A stretch of 64,000 nucleotides of DNA from contig CAWKAN010000017.1 of NCBI GenBank assembly GCA_963847615.1, forward strand, positions 248,001 to 312,000, read 5' to 3'. The notes under the pieces are model-generated. The model did no database searches. It had not been told where the DNA came from and saw nothing but the letters and a program-made list of their open reading frames with translations. The stretch's first letter is position 1. Each line of letters begins with the position of its first letter. Source of the DNA: Palsa-883 sp963847615. Its GTDB lineage: Bacteria; Pseudomonadota; Alphaproteobacteria; Acetobacterales; Acetobacteraceae. The position numbers were made by a program, and so were the translations under genes. Positions 36,764 through 45,875 of the stretch are shown here, piece by piece.

Positions 36764-39088
36764 TCAGCTCCTTCGCGGCAAGGCGCCGAGCGCCGCCAGC
36801 ACCGCCGCCGGCGTCATCGGCAGGCTGCGCAGCCGCACGCCGAGCGCATTGAACACCGCATTGGCGATCGCCGGCGCGGTGGCGATGTTCGACGGCTCGG
36901 CGATGCCATAGGCATCGGTCGCGCTCTCGCCCTGGTAGTTCTCCAGCAGCACCACCTCGATCGGCGGCGTCTCGCGCGGGCCGGCCAGCTTGTACTGCTC
37001 CAGGTTGGCGTTCATCACGTGGCCGGTGGGCTGGTCGATGACGCGCTGCTCCAGCAGCGCGTAGGACAGGCCCATCAACACCCCGCCCTGCACCTGGCTC
37101 TCGATCAGCTTCGGGTTCATCGGCCGGCCGCAATCCTGCGCCGCGACGACGCGTTCGACCCGGATCGCGCCGGTCTCGGTGTCCACCGCCACTGCGGCGA
37201 ACTGCACGCCGCCGATATCGGTCTGCGCCGCGGCCGCGTCGCCCATGCGCCGGCGGAACCCGCCATAATCGTCGCGACGCGCCTCGATCACGCTGAGCTG
37301 ATCGGTGCGCAGCCCGGCGGCGGCCTCGCCAAAGCTCATGCCGCGCGCCGGATCGTCGCGCACGGCGATGCGCCCGTTGCGCGCCACCAACTGCTCCGCC
37401 GCCACGCCCAACGTCGGGGCGACCTGGCGGAACAGCGCCTGTTTCACCTTCCACGCCGCGGTGCGCGCGGGCGGCGTTATCGACGCGGTGGTGCGGCTGC
37501 CATGCGAGGGCGGACCGGCGGGAAACTCGGTGTCGCCGATATGCACCGTGATGTCCTCGGCCCGCAGGCCGAGCTCTTCCGCCACCACCTGCGCCAGCAC
37601 CGTGCCGATGCCGGTGCCGAGATCCTGCACGGAGGACTGCACCTCCACCGAGCCGTCGCGCATCACGCGGACCTCGCAGGAGGCATTGGTGGTCACGTTG
37701 GCGCCCCACAACGACTGCGCCACGCCCAGGCCGCGCTTGACCGGCCCGGGATCGGCGCCGGGCTTGTGGCGGCGGTCCCAGCCGATGCGCTGCGCGCCCA
37801 GACGCCGTTCCTCGCGCCGCACCGGGCTCGGGTCGATACGGTCGCGCAGCGCCAGCGGATCGAGGCCGAGCTTGTCGGCCAGCTCGTCGATCGCCTGCTC
37901 CATGGCAAAGGCGCCCGGCGTGTTGCCGGGACCGCGCATCGCCGAGCCGCGGCCGGCATTGATGAACACGTCGCTCTGCGCCGAGGCGAAGTTCGGGCAG
38001 GTGTACAGCGCCTGGGCGAAGTTGCCGACGCCGGCGCCGACGCCCACGCCCGCCGTGCCGTATTCCAGCAGGGAGATCGCGGTCAGCGTGCCGTCGCGGC
38101 GCGCGCCGATGCGCAGGTGCTGCCAGGTGGCCGGGCGATTGCCGGTGTCGAGCTGCTCCTCCTGCCGATCGAGCACCAGCCGCACCGGCGCCCGCGCCTG
38201 ACGCGACAGCATGACGGCATGGCGGCCATAAGACCCGAGCTGGGACTTCGAGCCGAAGCCGCCGCCCATCGCGGCGACCTTCACCCGCACCTGGCTGAGC
38301 TTCAGGCCAAAGCTCTGCGCCAGTTCGTGGCGCACGCCGACGGTGAACTGGGTGGACATCCAGACGGTCAGGCCATCCGCCCGCCAGTCGGCGACGATCG
38401 CGTGCGGCTCCATGCAGCAATGGGTCTGCGTCTGCGTGCGATAGGCGCCTTCGACCACCACCTCGGCCTGGCTGAAGCCTTGCGCGCTGTCGCCGCGGCT
38501 GCCCTGGGTTTCCGGGCCGCGCACGTTGCCGGCCAGCTTCACGTCGGCCGCGACCGGGATCTCGGCCAGCGACAGCGAGGGCGCCTCGCCGGGCGGATAC
38601 ACCAGCGGCGCGGTCGGCTGGCGCGCGGTGTCCGGATCGACGACGAAGGGCAGCGGCGCATAGTCGACACGGATCAGGCGCAGCGCGGCCTCCGCCGCCG
38701 CCGGCGTCCTCGCCGCGACCGCCGCGACGGGAGCGCCGACGTAGCGCAGGACGGCGTCTTTCGGCGCGATGACCAGGACGGCGCGCACGCCCGGCTGGCG
38801 CGCGGCGGCCGCGGTCTCGATGGCGCGCACCCGCGCGTGCGGCCAGGGCGAGCGCAGGATGCGCGCGTGCAGCAGTCCGGGCAGCTTGACGTCCACGGTG
38901 AACCGCACGGCGCCGGTGACCTTGGCGCGCGCGTCCTGTCGCGACACCGGCTTGCCGATCACCTGCAGCGCGGCGTTCACCGGCAGCGGCGGCGGTTCGT
39001 CGACCGGGATGCGTCGCTCGATCGTGCCCACTCCGACACTGGCGATGCCGAACGGAAAACTCTCGGTCCGCAGCGGGTCGGTTTCCAT
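36764..39088 (-). CDS. Molybdenum-binding aldehyde dehydrogenase large subunit
   Basis: Catalytic subunit of the xanthine oxidase family, 774 aa, binding molybdenum cofactor. Motifs: GKPVSRQDARAKVTGAVRFT at the N-terminus, THCCMEPHAIVADW, VAAMGGGFGSK, FVINAGRGSAMRGPGN-type Mco loop, SSVQDLGTGIGTVLAQ, and the end region with QDCGRPMNP and ESQVQGGVLMGLSYAL. I use the ATG at 39088, just inside the Fe-S gene's 3' flank. With its neighbours it resembles PaoABC, a periplasmic aromatic-aldehyde oxidoreductase. Confidence 0.92.
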   Translation of the reverse strand: METDPLRTESFPFGIASVGVGTIERRIPVDEPPPLPVNAALQVIGKPVSRQDARAKVTGAVRFTVDVKLPGLLHARILRSPWPHARVRAIETAAAARQPGVRAVLVIAPKDAVLRYVGAPVAAVAARTPAAAEAALRLIRVDYAPLPFVVDPDTARQPTAPLVYPPGEAPSLSLAEIPVAADVKLAGNVRGPETQGSRGDSAQGFSQAEVVVEGAYRTQTQTHCCMEPHAIVADWRADGLTVWMSTQFTVGVRHELAQSFGLKLSQVRVKVAAMGGGFGSKSQLGSYGRHAVMLSRQARAPVRLVLDRQEEQLDTGNRPATWQHLRIGARRDGTLTAISLLEYGTAGVGVGAGVGNFAQALYTCPNFASAQSDVFINAGRGSAMRGPGNTPGAFAMEQAIDELADKLGLDPLALRDRIDPSPVRREERRLGAQRIGWDRRHKPGADPGPVKRGLGVAQSLWGANVTTNASCEVRVMRDGSVEVQSSVQDLGTGIGTVLAQVVAEELGLRAEDITVHIGDTEFPAGPPSHGSRTTASITPPARTAAWKVKQALFRQVAPTLGVAAEQLVARNGRIAVRDDPARGMSFGEAAAGLRTDQLSVIEARRDDYGGFRRRMGDAAAAQTDIGGVQFAAVAVDTETGAIRVERVVAAQDCGRPMNPKLIESQVQGGVLMGLSYALLEQRVIDQPTGHVMNANLEQYKLAGPRETPPIEVVLLENYQGESATDAYGIAEPSNIATAPAIANAVFNALGVRLRSLPMTPAAVLAALGALPRRS

Positions 39089-39090
39089 GG

Positions 39091-39711
39091 TCAGGTCTTC
39101 CGGGCCGTGCCGGCGGCCTGCATGGCCGCCAGCACGTGCGGGTAGCTGCCGCAGCGGCAGAGATGCCCGCTGATCGCCGCCTGCACCTCCTGCGGTGTCG
39201 GGTGCGGGATACGTTGCAGCAGCGCGGCGCAGCTCATCACCAGGCCGGGGGTGCAATAGCCGCATTGCATCGCGTCATGCTCGATGAACGCCGCCTGCAC
39301 GGGGTGCAGCGTGTCGCCTTGCGCCAGACCCTCGATGGTGGTGACCGCGCGCGCCCCGACATCGATCGCCAGCACCATGCAGGATGCAACGGGAGCGCCG
39401 TCGAGCCAGACCGTGCAGGCCGAACAGGCGCCGCGATCGCAGCTGATCTTGGTGCCGGTCAGATCGAGCGGGCCGCGCAGCACCTCGGCCAGCGTGGCGC
39501 GCGGCTCTACGTTCACCGCGCGTGCCTGACCGTTCACGCTCAATGTGAGCGCCAGGGCGCCCGGCCCGGCAATCGCCGGCCCGTCGGCCGCCGTCGCAGG
39601 GCGCAACTCACCGAGAAGCACCACGCCGCTCGCGGCCACCCCCGCACCACCGAGGAACGATCGACGCGATACCGAAGCTGCATGACAAGGCTTTGACATG
39701 AACTGCTCCAT
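39091..39711 (-). CDS. Tat-exported 2Fe-2S subunit of the aldehyde dehydrogenase
   Basis: PaoA/CoxS-type subunit, 206 aa. Tat signal SRRSFLGGAGVAASGVVLLG (about 15-34). Two 2Fe-2S sites: the ferredoxin-type CDRGACSACTVWLDG with a later CMV, and the helical MQCGYCTPGLVMS with HLCRCGSYPHV. It is the first gene of the leftward operon and carries the export signal for the complex. An FNR-like box lies 77 bases upstream. Confidence 0.93.
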   Translation of the reverse strand: MEQFMSKPCHAASVSRRSFLGGAGVAASGVVLLGELRPATAADGPAIAGPGALALTLSVNGQARAVNVEPRATLAEVLRGPLDLTGTKISCDRGACSACTVWLDGAPVASCMVLAIDVGARAVTTIEGLAQGDTLHPVQAAFIEHDAMQCGYCTPGLVMSCAALLQRIPHPTPQEVQAAISGHLCRCGSYPHVLAAMQAAGTARKT

Positions 39712-39787
39712 GTCGGCCGGCGCCCCACGCGGCGGCGCCAGGCGCTCTCGTCACAGCAATGCTTAGGCCGGCGAGACAAGCTCTGCC

Positions 39788-39801
39788 TTGACCCAGATCA
39801 A
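39788..39801. promoter_or_regulatory. FNR/FixK-type box before the aldehyde dehydrogenase operon
   Basis: TTGACCCAGATCAA, a TTGA-N6-TCAA dyad and close to FNR TTGAT-N4-ATCAA, 77 bases upstream of the 2Fe-2S gene start. Confidence 0.55.
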
Positions 39802-40113
39802 CGATCCGACGCCCAACGGCACGGCATCCGCCAGCCGGCAAGCCAATGCGCGCCCGCCACGGAGGACACGGAAGCGGCGCCGACACAATTCGTCACGAAA
39901 TCAGCTGGCGCCCTGGTTCGTCGGTTGGCGCGGCGGAGCGTGCCGAGCCAACGCCAGCGCTCATCCCGCCGCCTTCGTGGTCTGCCGGCCGACGGCGTCG
40001 CTTTTCGCTGCCAGGCACGGTTGCGCGATCGCGGTTTGCGCGCAAGGATCGATTGTTGCGAGAGCTGTCAGGAGCATATTGCATGCCTCGTGCGACAGGC
40101 GGCTGTCATTGGA

Positions 40114-40127
40114 TTGATTTAGATCAT
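40114..40127. promoter_or_regulatory. FNR-type box before the deoC-like gene
   Basis: TTGATTTAGATCAT matches nine of ten fixed bases of TTGAT-N4-ATCAA, 86 bases before the start at 40214. The rest of the 39712-40213 interval shows no further gene. Confidence 0.55.
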
Positions 40128-40213
40128 GGAAAAGGCGAACGAAGCCGCCCATATTTTACAAAGGAAGGCCGATAATTTTCGCAGCCGCAGACAGGCGCGG
40201 GGAGTATGCGAAT

Positions 40214-40879
40214 ATGGCCAATATTTCCATACAAGAACTCGCCTCGATGATCGACGCCTCGATCGCCGCCAGGCCGGCGGCGACGCTTGGCGAGATGGAC
40301 GCGTTCTACGGCAGGCTGGCGCCCTATCAGTTGGCGGCCGTCATGGTCGAACCGCGGTACGTCCGCTCGGCGGTGGAGTACTTCCTGCCGCGCCAGCAGA
40401 ACGTGGTGACCGTCATCGCCTATCCGCTGGGCGCCATGACGACCGAGGCCAAGCTGATCCAGATGGCCGAGGCATTGTCGGACGGAGCGGACGAGCTCGA
40501 TATCGCGATGGACCTGTCCGCCTTCCGATCCGGCGACCTCGGCAAGGTCGCCGATGAACTCCGGGCGATGCGCATCCTGGCGGGCGACCACACCGTCAAG
40601 GTCATCTACTACTCGGCCATCCTGAGCGAAGACGATGCCCTGCGCGCCGCCGAATTGATCCTCGGCGCCGGCATCACGTTCCTGAAGACCAACCCCGGCT
40701 ACGGCAATGTCACCACCCCGGCGCAGGTTCGCGCCATCAAGCGCCGCTTCGGCAGCGAGCTGCGCGTCATGGCGTCGGGTGGCGTGCGCACCCACCAGGA
40801 CGCACTGGCGATGATCGAGGCCGGGGCCGACCGCATCGCCACCAGTTCGCCGTTCGCCGTGTTGGGTGTCGAAAGCTGA
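40214..40879 (+). CDS. DeoC/LacD-family aldolase-like protein, first of two
   Basis: A 221-aa TIM-barrel protein of the deoxyribose-phosphate aldolase family. QQNVVTVIAYPLGAMTTEAK and ADELDIAMDLSAFRSG mark the barrel strands; ITFLKTNPGYGNVT carries the Schiff-base Lys, and VMASGGVRTHQDALAMIEAG the phosphate loop. The second active-site Lys usual before xxGG (present in the next gene as KAAGGV) is Met-Ala here, so activity may differ. A pair with the next gene 16 bases downstream suggests a heteromeric or tandem aldolase. Confidence 0.82.
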   Translation: MANISIQELASMIDASIAARPAATLGEMDAFYGRLAPYQLAAVMVEPRYVRSAVEYFLPRQQNVVTVIAYPLGAMTTEAKLIQMAEALSDGADELDIAMDLSAFRSGDLGKVADELRAMRILAGDHTVKVIYYSAILSEDDALRAAELILGAGITFLKTNPGYGNVTTPAQVRAIKRRFGSELRVMASGGVRTHQDALAMIEAGADRIATSSPFAVLGVES

Positions 40880-40895
40880 GTCGGAGGCGAATGCC

Positions 40896-41600
40896 ATGCT
40901 GCCGAAAACCCGCGACGCGCTCGCCGCCGTGATCGACCAGACCCAGCTCGGCCTGGGCGTGACCCGCGCCGAGATGCAGGCGTTCGTCGCCAAGGCGGTG
41001 GAGCAGCGGTTCGCCTGCGTCTGCATCCTGCCCAACATGGTCGCGGTGGCCCGCCGGATCACCGCCGGCAGCCGCACCAGGATTGCGACGGTGCTCAGCT
41101 TCCCGCTCGGCGCCGACGTGCCCTACGTCAAACGCGCCGAGGCGCGCGATGCGGTGGAGCGTGGCGCCGACGAGATCGACATGGTCATCGACGTCGCCGC
41201 CGCCCGGATGGGCGATGCCGCGGCGATCGAGCGCGAGGTGAGGCACGTGCGCGGCGTGCTGCCGGACGGCGTCTTGCTCAAGACCATCATCGAGATGCCG
41301 CTGCTGACCGGCGAACAGGCGATCGCTGCGGCGCTGGCGGCGGAGCGCGGCGGCGCGCACATCGTCAAGACCTCGACCGGGTTCAAGGGCCTCGGCATCC
41401 GTGGCACGACGGCGGACGACGTGCGGTTGTTGCGCTCGGTGCTGCAGCCGGCCACCGGCATCAAGGCCGCCGGCGGCGTTTCGTCCTGGCCGCTCGTCGC
41501 CGCCGTGCTGGAGGCCGGTGCGACCCGCATCGGCACCAGCAGCGGCATCGCCATCATCGAACAATTCACCGCGTCGGCGGCGGCAGCCGCTCACGCATGA
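40896..41600 (+). CDS. deoC: Deoxyribose-phosphate aldolase
   Basis: A 234-aa class I aldolase (2-deoxyribose-5-phosphate to glyceraldehyde-3-phosphate and acetaldehyde in canonical DeoC). Motifs: CVCILPNMVAVARRI, ATVLSFPLGADVPYVK, ADEIDMVIDVAAARMG, the Schiff-base HIVKTSTGFKG and the second Lys in GIKAAGGVSSW. GGAGG lies 8 bases before the ATG at 40896. Acetaldehyde formed here could feed the aldehyde dehydrogenase encoded next door; that link is inferred. Confidence 0.88.
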   Translation: MLPKTRDALAAVIDQTQLGLGVTRAEMQAFVAKAVEQRFACVCILPNMVAVARRITAGSRTRIATVLSFPLGADVPYVKRAEARDAVERGADEIDMVIDVAAARMGDAAAIEREVRHVRGVLPDGVLLKTIIEMPLLTGEQAIAAALAAERGGAHIVKTSTGFKGLGIRGTTADDVRLLRSVLQPATGIKAAGGVSSWPLVAAVLEAGATRIGTSSGIAIIEQFTASAAAAAHA

Positions 41601-41614
41601 AGGAGGCAACCGTC

Positions 41615-43048
41615 ATGGCATCCGAAACTCTTGGTCGGGTCGGCGCGGTGGTCAACCAGGCAGCCGGCACCTTGTCGGACATCCCGGCGCGGCTGGATCG
41701 CTTACCGTGGTCGCGCATCCACCTGCGCATCGTGCTCATTCTCGGCATCGCCTTCGTGCTCGACGGGTTCGAGGTGTCGGTTTACGGCTCGGTTCTGGGG
41801 ACGCTCGCCAGGCTGTGGAACATGAGCGCGGTGCAGGCCTCCTCGCTGCTGTCGATCTTCCTGGTGGGGATGTTCGGCGGCGCCTACCTGTTCGGCTACA
41901 TGGCCGACACGCTTGGACGCAAGCGTCTGTTCATCCTCACCTTGTTGATCTATTCGCTGGCCACGGTGGCGAGCGCCTTCTCCTGGAACTATGGCTCACT
42001 CGCGGTGTTCCGCCTCATCACCGGGTTTGGCATCGGCGGCGAATACGGCGCGGTGAACTCGGCGGTGCAGGAGTTCATCCCCTCGAACCGGCGCGGCTTC
42101 ATGTCGGGGCTGATGCCGGCGACCTGGGACCTCGGCACCGTGCTGGCCTCGCTCACCACGTTGTTCGCGCTCGCGTTGCTGCCGCCGGAGATCGGCTGGC
42201 GCGTGGCCTTCCTGCTCGGCGCGCTGATCGCCGTGTTCGTCGCGATCGTGCGGCGCCATCTGCCCAAATCGCCGCGCTGGCTGCTGTCGCAAGGCCGCAA
42301 GGACGAGGCCGAGGCGATCGTGCAAAACTTCGAGGCGATCGCGAAGTCCCAACATGGGCTGGTTGAGCTGCCACCGGCCGCGGCGCCGGTTATCGTCGCG
42401 GCTGCCTCGCGCGCGTCGTTCTTCAGCCATTACGCCGATTTGATCCGACGCTATCCGCGCCAGGTGGCGCTCGCATGGGTGCTGAACTTCAGCCAGGCCT
42501 TCCCGTACTACGCGGCCTTCTCGCTGATCCCGATCATTCTGATCCGGACCTATCACTATGACCCGAAAATGGTGCCGCTGGCACTGATGTTCCTGACCGC
42601 CCTCGGCACCATCGGCGTGGTGGTGATGAGCTGGCTCGCCGACGCCTGGGGCAGGCGGCAGACGGTCATCGCCTCCTATGGCCTGGCGGGCTTGCTGGCG
42701 ATCGTCGTGGGGATCGTCGCCAGCGAGCAGATGCTGACCGCCGGCCTGTTCGTGACACTGATCGCGGTGATGTACTTCTTCGCATTCGCCGCGGCCGGCG
42801 TGGTCTACATCACCACGACCGAGATCTTCCCGACCACGGTCCGGGCGTCGGGCATCGGCTCCGCGGTGGCCTTCGGGCGCATCGGCGCGATGATCGGCCC
42901 GGTGGCACTGACCGCCATGTTGCAATCCGGGCTGACCCTGGCCTTCGTGGTCACCGGTCTCGTGCTGCTGGCGGGCGCGCTGATGGAGGTCGTGTGGGGG
43001 ATCGAGGGCCGCGGCCGGTCGCTGGAGGCGATCGCGTCGGGCAAGTGA
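41615..43048 (+). CDS. MFS transporter, sugar/acid porter type
   Basis: A 477-aa major facilitator with 12 probable membrane segments. Motif A appears as GYMADTLGRKRLF after segment 2, with a second copy LADAWGRRQTV in the C-half; FRLITGFGIGGEYGAVNS and the family ending AVAFGRIGAMIGP are typical of the aromatic-acid/sugar porter groups. The ATG at 41615 has AAGGAGG 8 bases upstream, favoured over the ATG at 41597 that overlaps the deoC stop. It probably imports the substrate handled by the DeoC pair. Confidence 0.88.
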   Translation: MASETLGRVGAVVNQAAGTLSDIPARLDRLPWSRIHLRIVLILGIAFVLDGFEVSVYGSVLGTLARLWNMSAVQASSLLSIFLVGMFGGAYLFGYMADTLGRKRLFILTLLIYSLATVASAFSWNYGSLAVFRLITGFGIGGEYGAVNSAVQEFIPSNRRGFMSGLMPATWDLGTVLASLTTLFALALLPPEIGWRVAFLLGALIAVFVAIVRRHLPKSPRWLLSQGRKDEAEAIVQNFEAIAKSQHGLVELPPAAAPVIVAAASRASFFSHYADLIRRYPRQVALAWVLNFSQAFPYYAAFSLIPIILIRTYHYDPKMVPLALMFLTALGTIGVVVMSWLADAWGRRQTVIASYGLAGLLAIVVGIVASEQMLTAGLFVTLIAVMYFFAFAAAGVVYITTTEIFPTTVRASGIGSAVAFGRIGAMIGPVALTAMLQSGLTLAFVVTGLVLLAGALMEVVWGIEGRGRSLEAIASGK

Positions 43049-43194
43049 GTGATGCAGGACGGGGCGCCGGCGACGACACCGCGCAGGGCGCGTTCGCCGG
43101 CGGCCTCGCGTCGCGTCCCGTGGCGTCAAAAGGCGAACTGCACGGGTGCGTGCTGCGCCTCGCGACGGATTGAGGCCGGCTGAACGCAACGCCA

Positions 43195-44466
43195 ATGATC
43201 GCGGCACCTTCAATCCTGCGATTGCTGCTGCTGCTCGGCCTCGGGTTCTTCCTCGGCCTCGCCTTCGAGGAATTCCACGCGCGGGCCAACCAGAAGCGGC
43301 CCGGCGGCGTCCGCAGCTTCCCGTTGCTCGCCCTGGTCGGCGCGCTGCTGTATCGGTTGGATACGCTGCACCTTGTGCCGCTGAGCGTGGGGCTGTTGGC
43401 ATTGAGCGCCTGGCTGACCTGCTATTATTGGCGCCACCTCGGTGAAACCGACGCAGAGGGTCTGCCGAACGTCGGCCTGATGGTGCCGATCTGTAACGTA
43501 CTCGCCTATCTGCTCGGCCCGGTAGCGCTCTCCGAGCCGCCATGGGTCGCCGTCGGCGCAACTGTCGCCGGCGTGCTGTTGCTGACCGCGCGCGAGGGTC
43601 TGCACAGCTTCGCCCGCCGCCTCGAATTGACCGAGATCGTCAACGCCGGCCGCTTCCTGCTGCTGACCGGCCTCGTCCTGCCGCTGTTGCCCGATACGCC
43701 GGTGACCGCGCTGACCGCCATCACGCCATACCAGGCCTGGCTCGCCATGGTTGCGGTCTGCACCGTGTCCTATGCGAGCTATCTGTTGCAGCGCTACGTC
43801 GCGCCGCCTGGCATGGGGCTGCTGGTCGCGGTGCTCGGTGGTTTCTATTCTTCCACCGCGACCACGGTGGTGCTCGCACGTCGTGTCCGCACCGAGCCAA
43901 AGGGGCTGCTGCAAGCCCAGACCGGCATCATCGTCGCCACGTCGGTGATGTATCTGCGTCTGCTCATCATTACGGTGCTGTTCAATCGGCCCTTGGCGTC
44001 TGCGCTGGCGCCGATGTTGCTGGGTCTTTCTGCGCTGGGGCTGCTGATGGCCGGAGCATGGCACTGGGTCAGCCGGGCGCGGCCGAGAGACAATACGCCG
44101 CTCGCCGCGCCCGCCAACCCGCTGGGGCTGGGCACAGGCGCGACCTTTGCAGTGCTCTTCGTCGCCGTGTCGATCGCCTCGTCCTGGGCCATGCGCCAGT
44201 TTGGCGCCGCCGGGATATATGCCTTGGCGGCAGTGGTCGGCGTGTCGGACATCAATCCATTCGTGCTCAGTGTCGCTCAACACGGGGCGGGTGAGGTGTC
44301 TGCCACCGTCGGCGCCATCGCGGTGCTGGTGGCGACGGCCTCGAACAATTTGTTCCAGGCGGCTTACGCCACCGGGTATTCCGGTGGACGTACGGGGTTC
44401 GTGCCAGTGGCGGCGCTGGCGTCCTTGGCGGCGTGTGGCATCGGGATGGCAGTGGTGTTGGCCTAG
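43195..44466 (+). CDS. MgtC/SapB family membrane protein (DUF4010)
   Basis: A 423-aa polytopic protein. The N-terminal MgtC-like part has LGLGFFLGLAFEE and RSFPLLALVGALLY, and the rest is a DUF4010 domain with GGFYSSTATTVVLARR and VVGVSDINPFVLS. About eleven hydrophobic segments. MgtC-type proteins are linked to survival at low Mg2+ and to ATP synthase regulation; function of the long DUF4010 form is unknown. An MgtA-like ATPase is encoded at 51462. Confidence 0.85.
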   Translation: MIAAPSILRLLLLLGLGFFLGLAFEEFHARANQKRPGGVRSFPLLALVGALLYRLDTLHLVPLSVGLLALSAWLTCYYWRHLGETDAEGLPNVGLMVPICNVLAYLLGPVALSEPPWVAVGATVAGVLLLTAREGLHSFARRLELTEIVNAGRFLLLTGLVLPLLPDTPVTALTAITPYQAWLAMVAVCTVSYASYLLQRYVAPPGMGLLVAVLGGFYSSTATTVVLARRVRTEPKGLLQAQTGIIVATSVMYLRLLIITVLFNRPLASALAPMLLGLSALGLLMAGAWHWVSRARPRDNTPLAAPANPLGLGTGATFAVLFVAVSIASSWAMRQFGAAGIYALAAVVGVSDINPFVLSVAQHGAGEVSATVGAIAVLVATASNNLFQAAYATGYSGGRTGFVPVAALASLAACGIGMAVVLA

Positions 44467-44867
44467 CTGCGGCGCAGACCGAGCGGGACCCCTGGCAGCG
44501 TCGGGTGCATGCGTCGGGGAGCGAGCATTGACCCCGCCATTCCGGACTGGCGGGTACGGGCACCGTGGGCCTGGCGAAGCCGCAGGCCAGTATCATGCAC
44601 GACGGTCCCACGGCCCCGGTTCCAGGCGTGCGGCAATCCCACTGCGAAATGCACCGCGCGACGGCAAGAAAGCTGCGATGCCTCGGCAATTGGCGCAATG
44701 CTGTACTTTGGGCCGTCCCGCGCTCGTGCCCGGGACAACAGGTTAACCGGATTCCGGTTAACTCTCCCTATTGCGTTGCACAAACACGGTTTTCCGGGCG
44801 CAAACCTTGTCCGACCGCGGCCCGGGCGTTACGTGTGGCCGGTATTCGGGGCGCAAGGGAGGGGTGC
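44467..44867. other. Leader region of the pdh operon
   Basis: About 400 bases without a supported gene. It should contain the pdhA promoter and holds the palindrome at 44742-44762. An open frame continuing into pdhA lacks a plausible start. Confidence 0.4.
44742..44762. promoter_or_regulatory. Operator-like palindrome upstream of pdhA
   Basis: GTTAACCGGA, one central T, then TCCGGTTAAC: perfect 10-bp arms, 105 bases before the pdhA start. It is not followed by a T run and is more AT-rich than its surroundings, so a regulator site is more likely than a terminator. Confidence 0.5.
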
Positions 44868-45872
44868 ATGGCACAGGCGGTGGCAAAACGCGGCAAGACG
44901 CGCGACGCGTCGGCGGACAAGGACCTGTTGCTGAAGGCGTATCGCGACATGCTGCTGATCCGCCGCTTCGAGGAGAAGGCGGGCCAGCTCTACGGCATGG
45001 GACTGATCGGCGGCTTCTGCCACCTGTATATCGGCCAGGAAGCCGTCGTGGTCGGCATGCAGCTCGCCATCACCCCGGACGACCAGGTCATCACCTCCTA
45101 CCGCGACCACGGCCACATGCTGGCGACCGGCATGGCGGCGCGCGGCGTCATGGCCGAGCTGACCGGGCGCGCCACCGGCTACTCGCACGGCAAGGGCGGC
45201 TCGATGCACATGTTCAGCAAGGAGCGGAACTTCTTCGGCGGCCACGGCATCGTCGGCGCCCAGGTCAGCCTGGGCAACGGCCTGGCGTTCAGCAACTGGT
45301 ACCGCGGCAACGACCGCGTGTCGCTGACCTATTTCGGCGAGGGCGCGTCCAACCAGGGCCAGGTGTTCGAAAGCCTCAACCTCGCCGCGCTGCTCAAGCT
45401 GCCGACGGTGTTCATCATCGAGAACAACAAATACGGCATGGGCACCAGCGTCGAGCGGGCCTCGGCGTCGAAGGACCTGTCGAAGAACGGCGCTCCCTTC
45501 GGCGTGCCCGGCATGCAGGTGGACGGCATGGACGTGCTGGCGGTGAAAGCCGCGGCCGAGGTCGCGGTGGCGGCCTGCCGCGCCGGCAAGGGGCCGTACC
45601 TGCTGGAGGTGAAGACCTACCGCTACCGCGGCCATTCGATGTCCGACCCGGCGCGCTACCGCACCCGCGAGGAGGTGCAGAGGATGCGCACCCAGCACGA
45701 CTGCATCGAGGGCGCGCGGCACAAGCTGGAGGCAATGGGCGTCGAGGACGCCGCCTTCAAGGCGATCGACGACGAGGTGAAGGCGATCGTGCAGGAGGCG
45801 GCCGATTTCGCCCAGTCCAGCCCGGAGCCCGATGCGTCGGCGCTGTACACCGACGTGCTGGTGGAGGGCTGA
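44868..45872 (+). CDS. pdhA: Pyruvate dehydrogenase E1 component, alpha subunit
   Basis: A 334-aa thiamine-diphosphate enzyme subunit. MLLIRRFEEKAGQLYGMGLIGGFCHLYIGQEAV starts the core; ITSYRDHGHMLATG, RATGYSHGKGGSMHMFS and the ThDP motif YFGEGASNQGQVFE...IIENNKYGMGTS follow, then YRYRGHSMSDPARYR, the loop holding regulated serines in eukaryotes. The first Asp of the GDG motif is Glu here (GEG). The ATG follows AAGGGAGGGG. First of three pdh genes with short spacers. Confidence 0.96.
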   Translation: MAQAVAKRGKTRDASADKDLLLKAYRDMLLIRRFEEKAGQLYGMGLIGGFCHLYIGQEAVVVGMQLAITPDDQVITSYRDHGHMLATGMAARGVMAELTGRATGYSHGKGGSMHMFSKERNFFGGHGIVGAQVSLGNGLAFSNWYRGNDRVSLTYFGEGASNQGQVFESLNLAALLKLPTVFIIENNKYGMGTSVERASASKDLSKNGAPFGVPGMQVDGMDVLAVKAAAEVAVAACRAGKGPYLLEVKTYRYRGHSMSDPARYRTREEVQRMRTQHDCIEGARHKLEAMGVEDAAFKAIDDEVKAIVQEAADFAQSSPEPDASALYTDVLVEG

Positions 45873-45875
45873 ACG

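Noticed and set aside
36000..39145. A 1099-codon open frame on the + strand
   Set aside because: Mirror of the molybdenum enzyme genes on the minus strand; no domain text.
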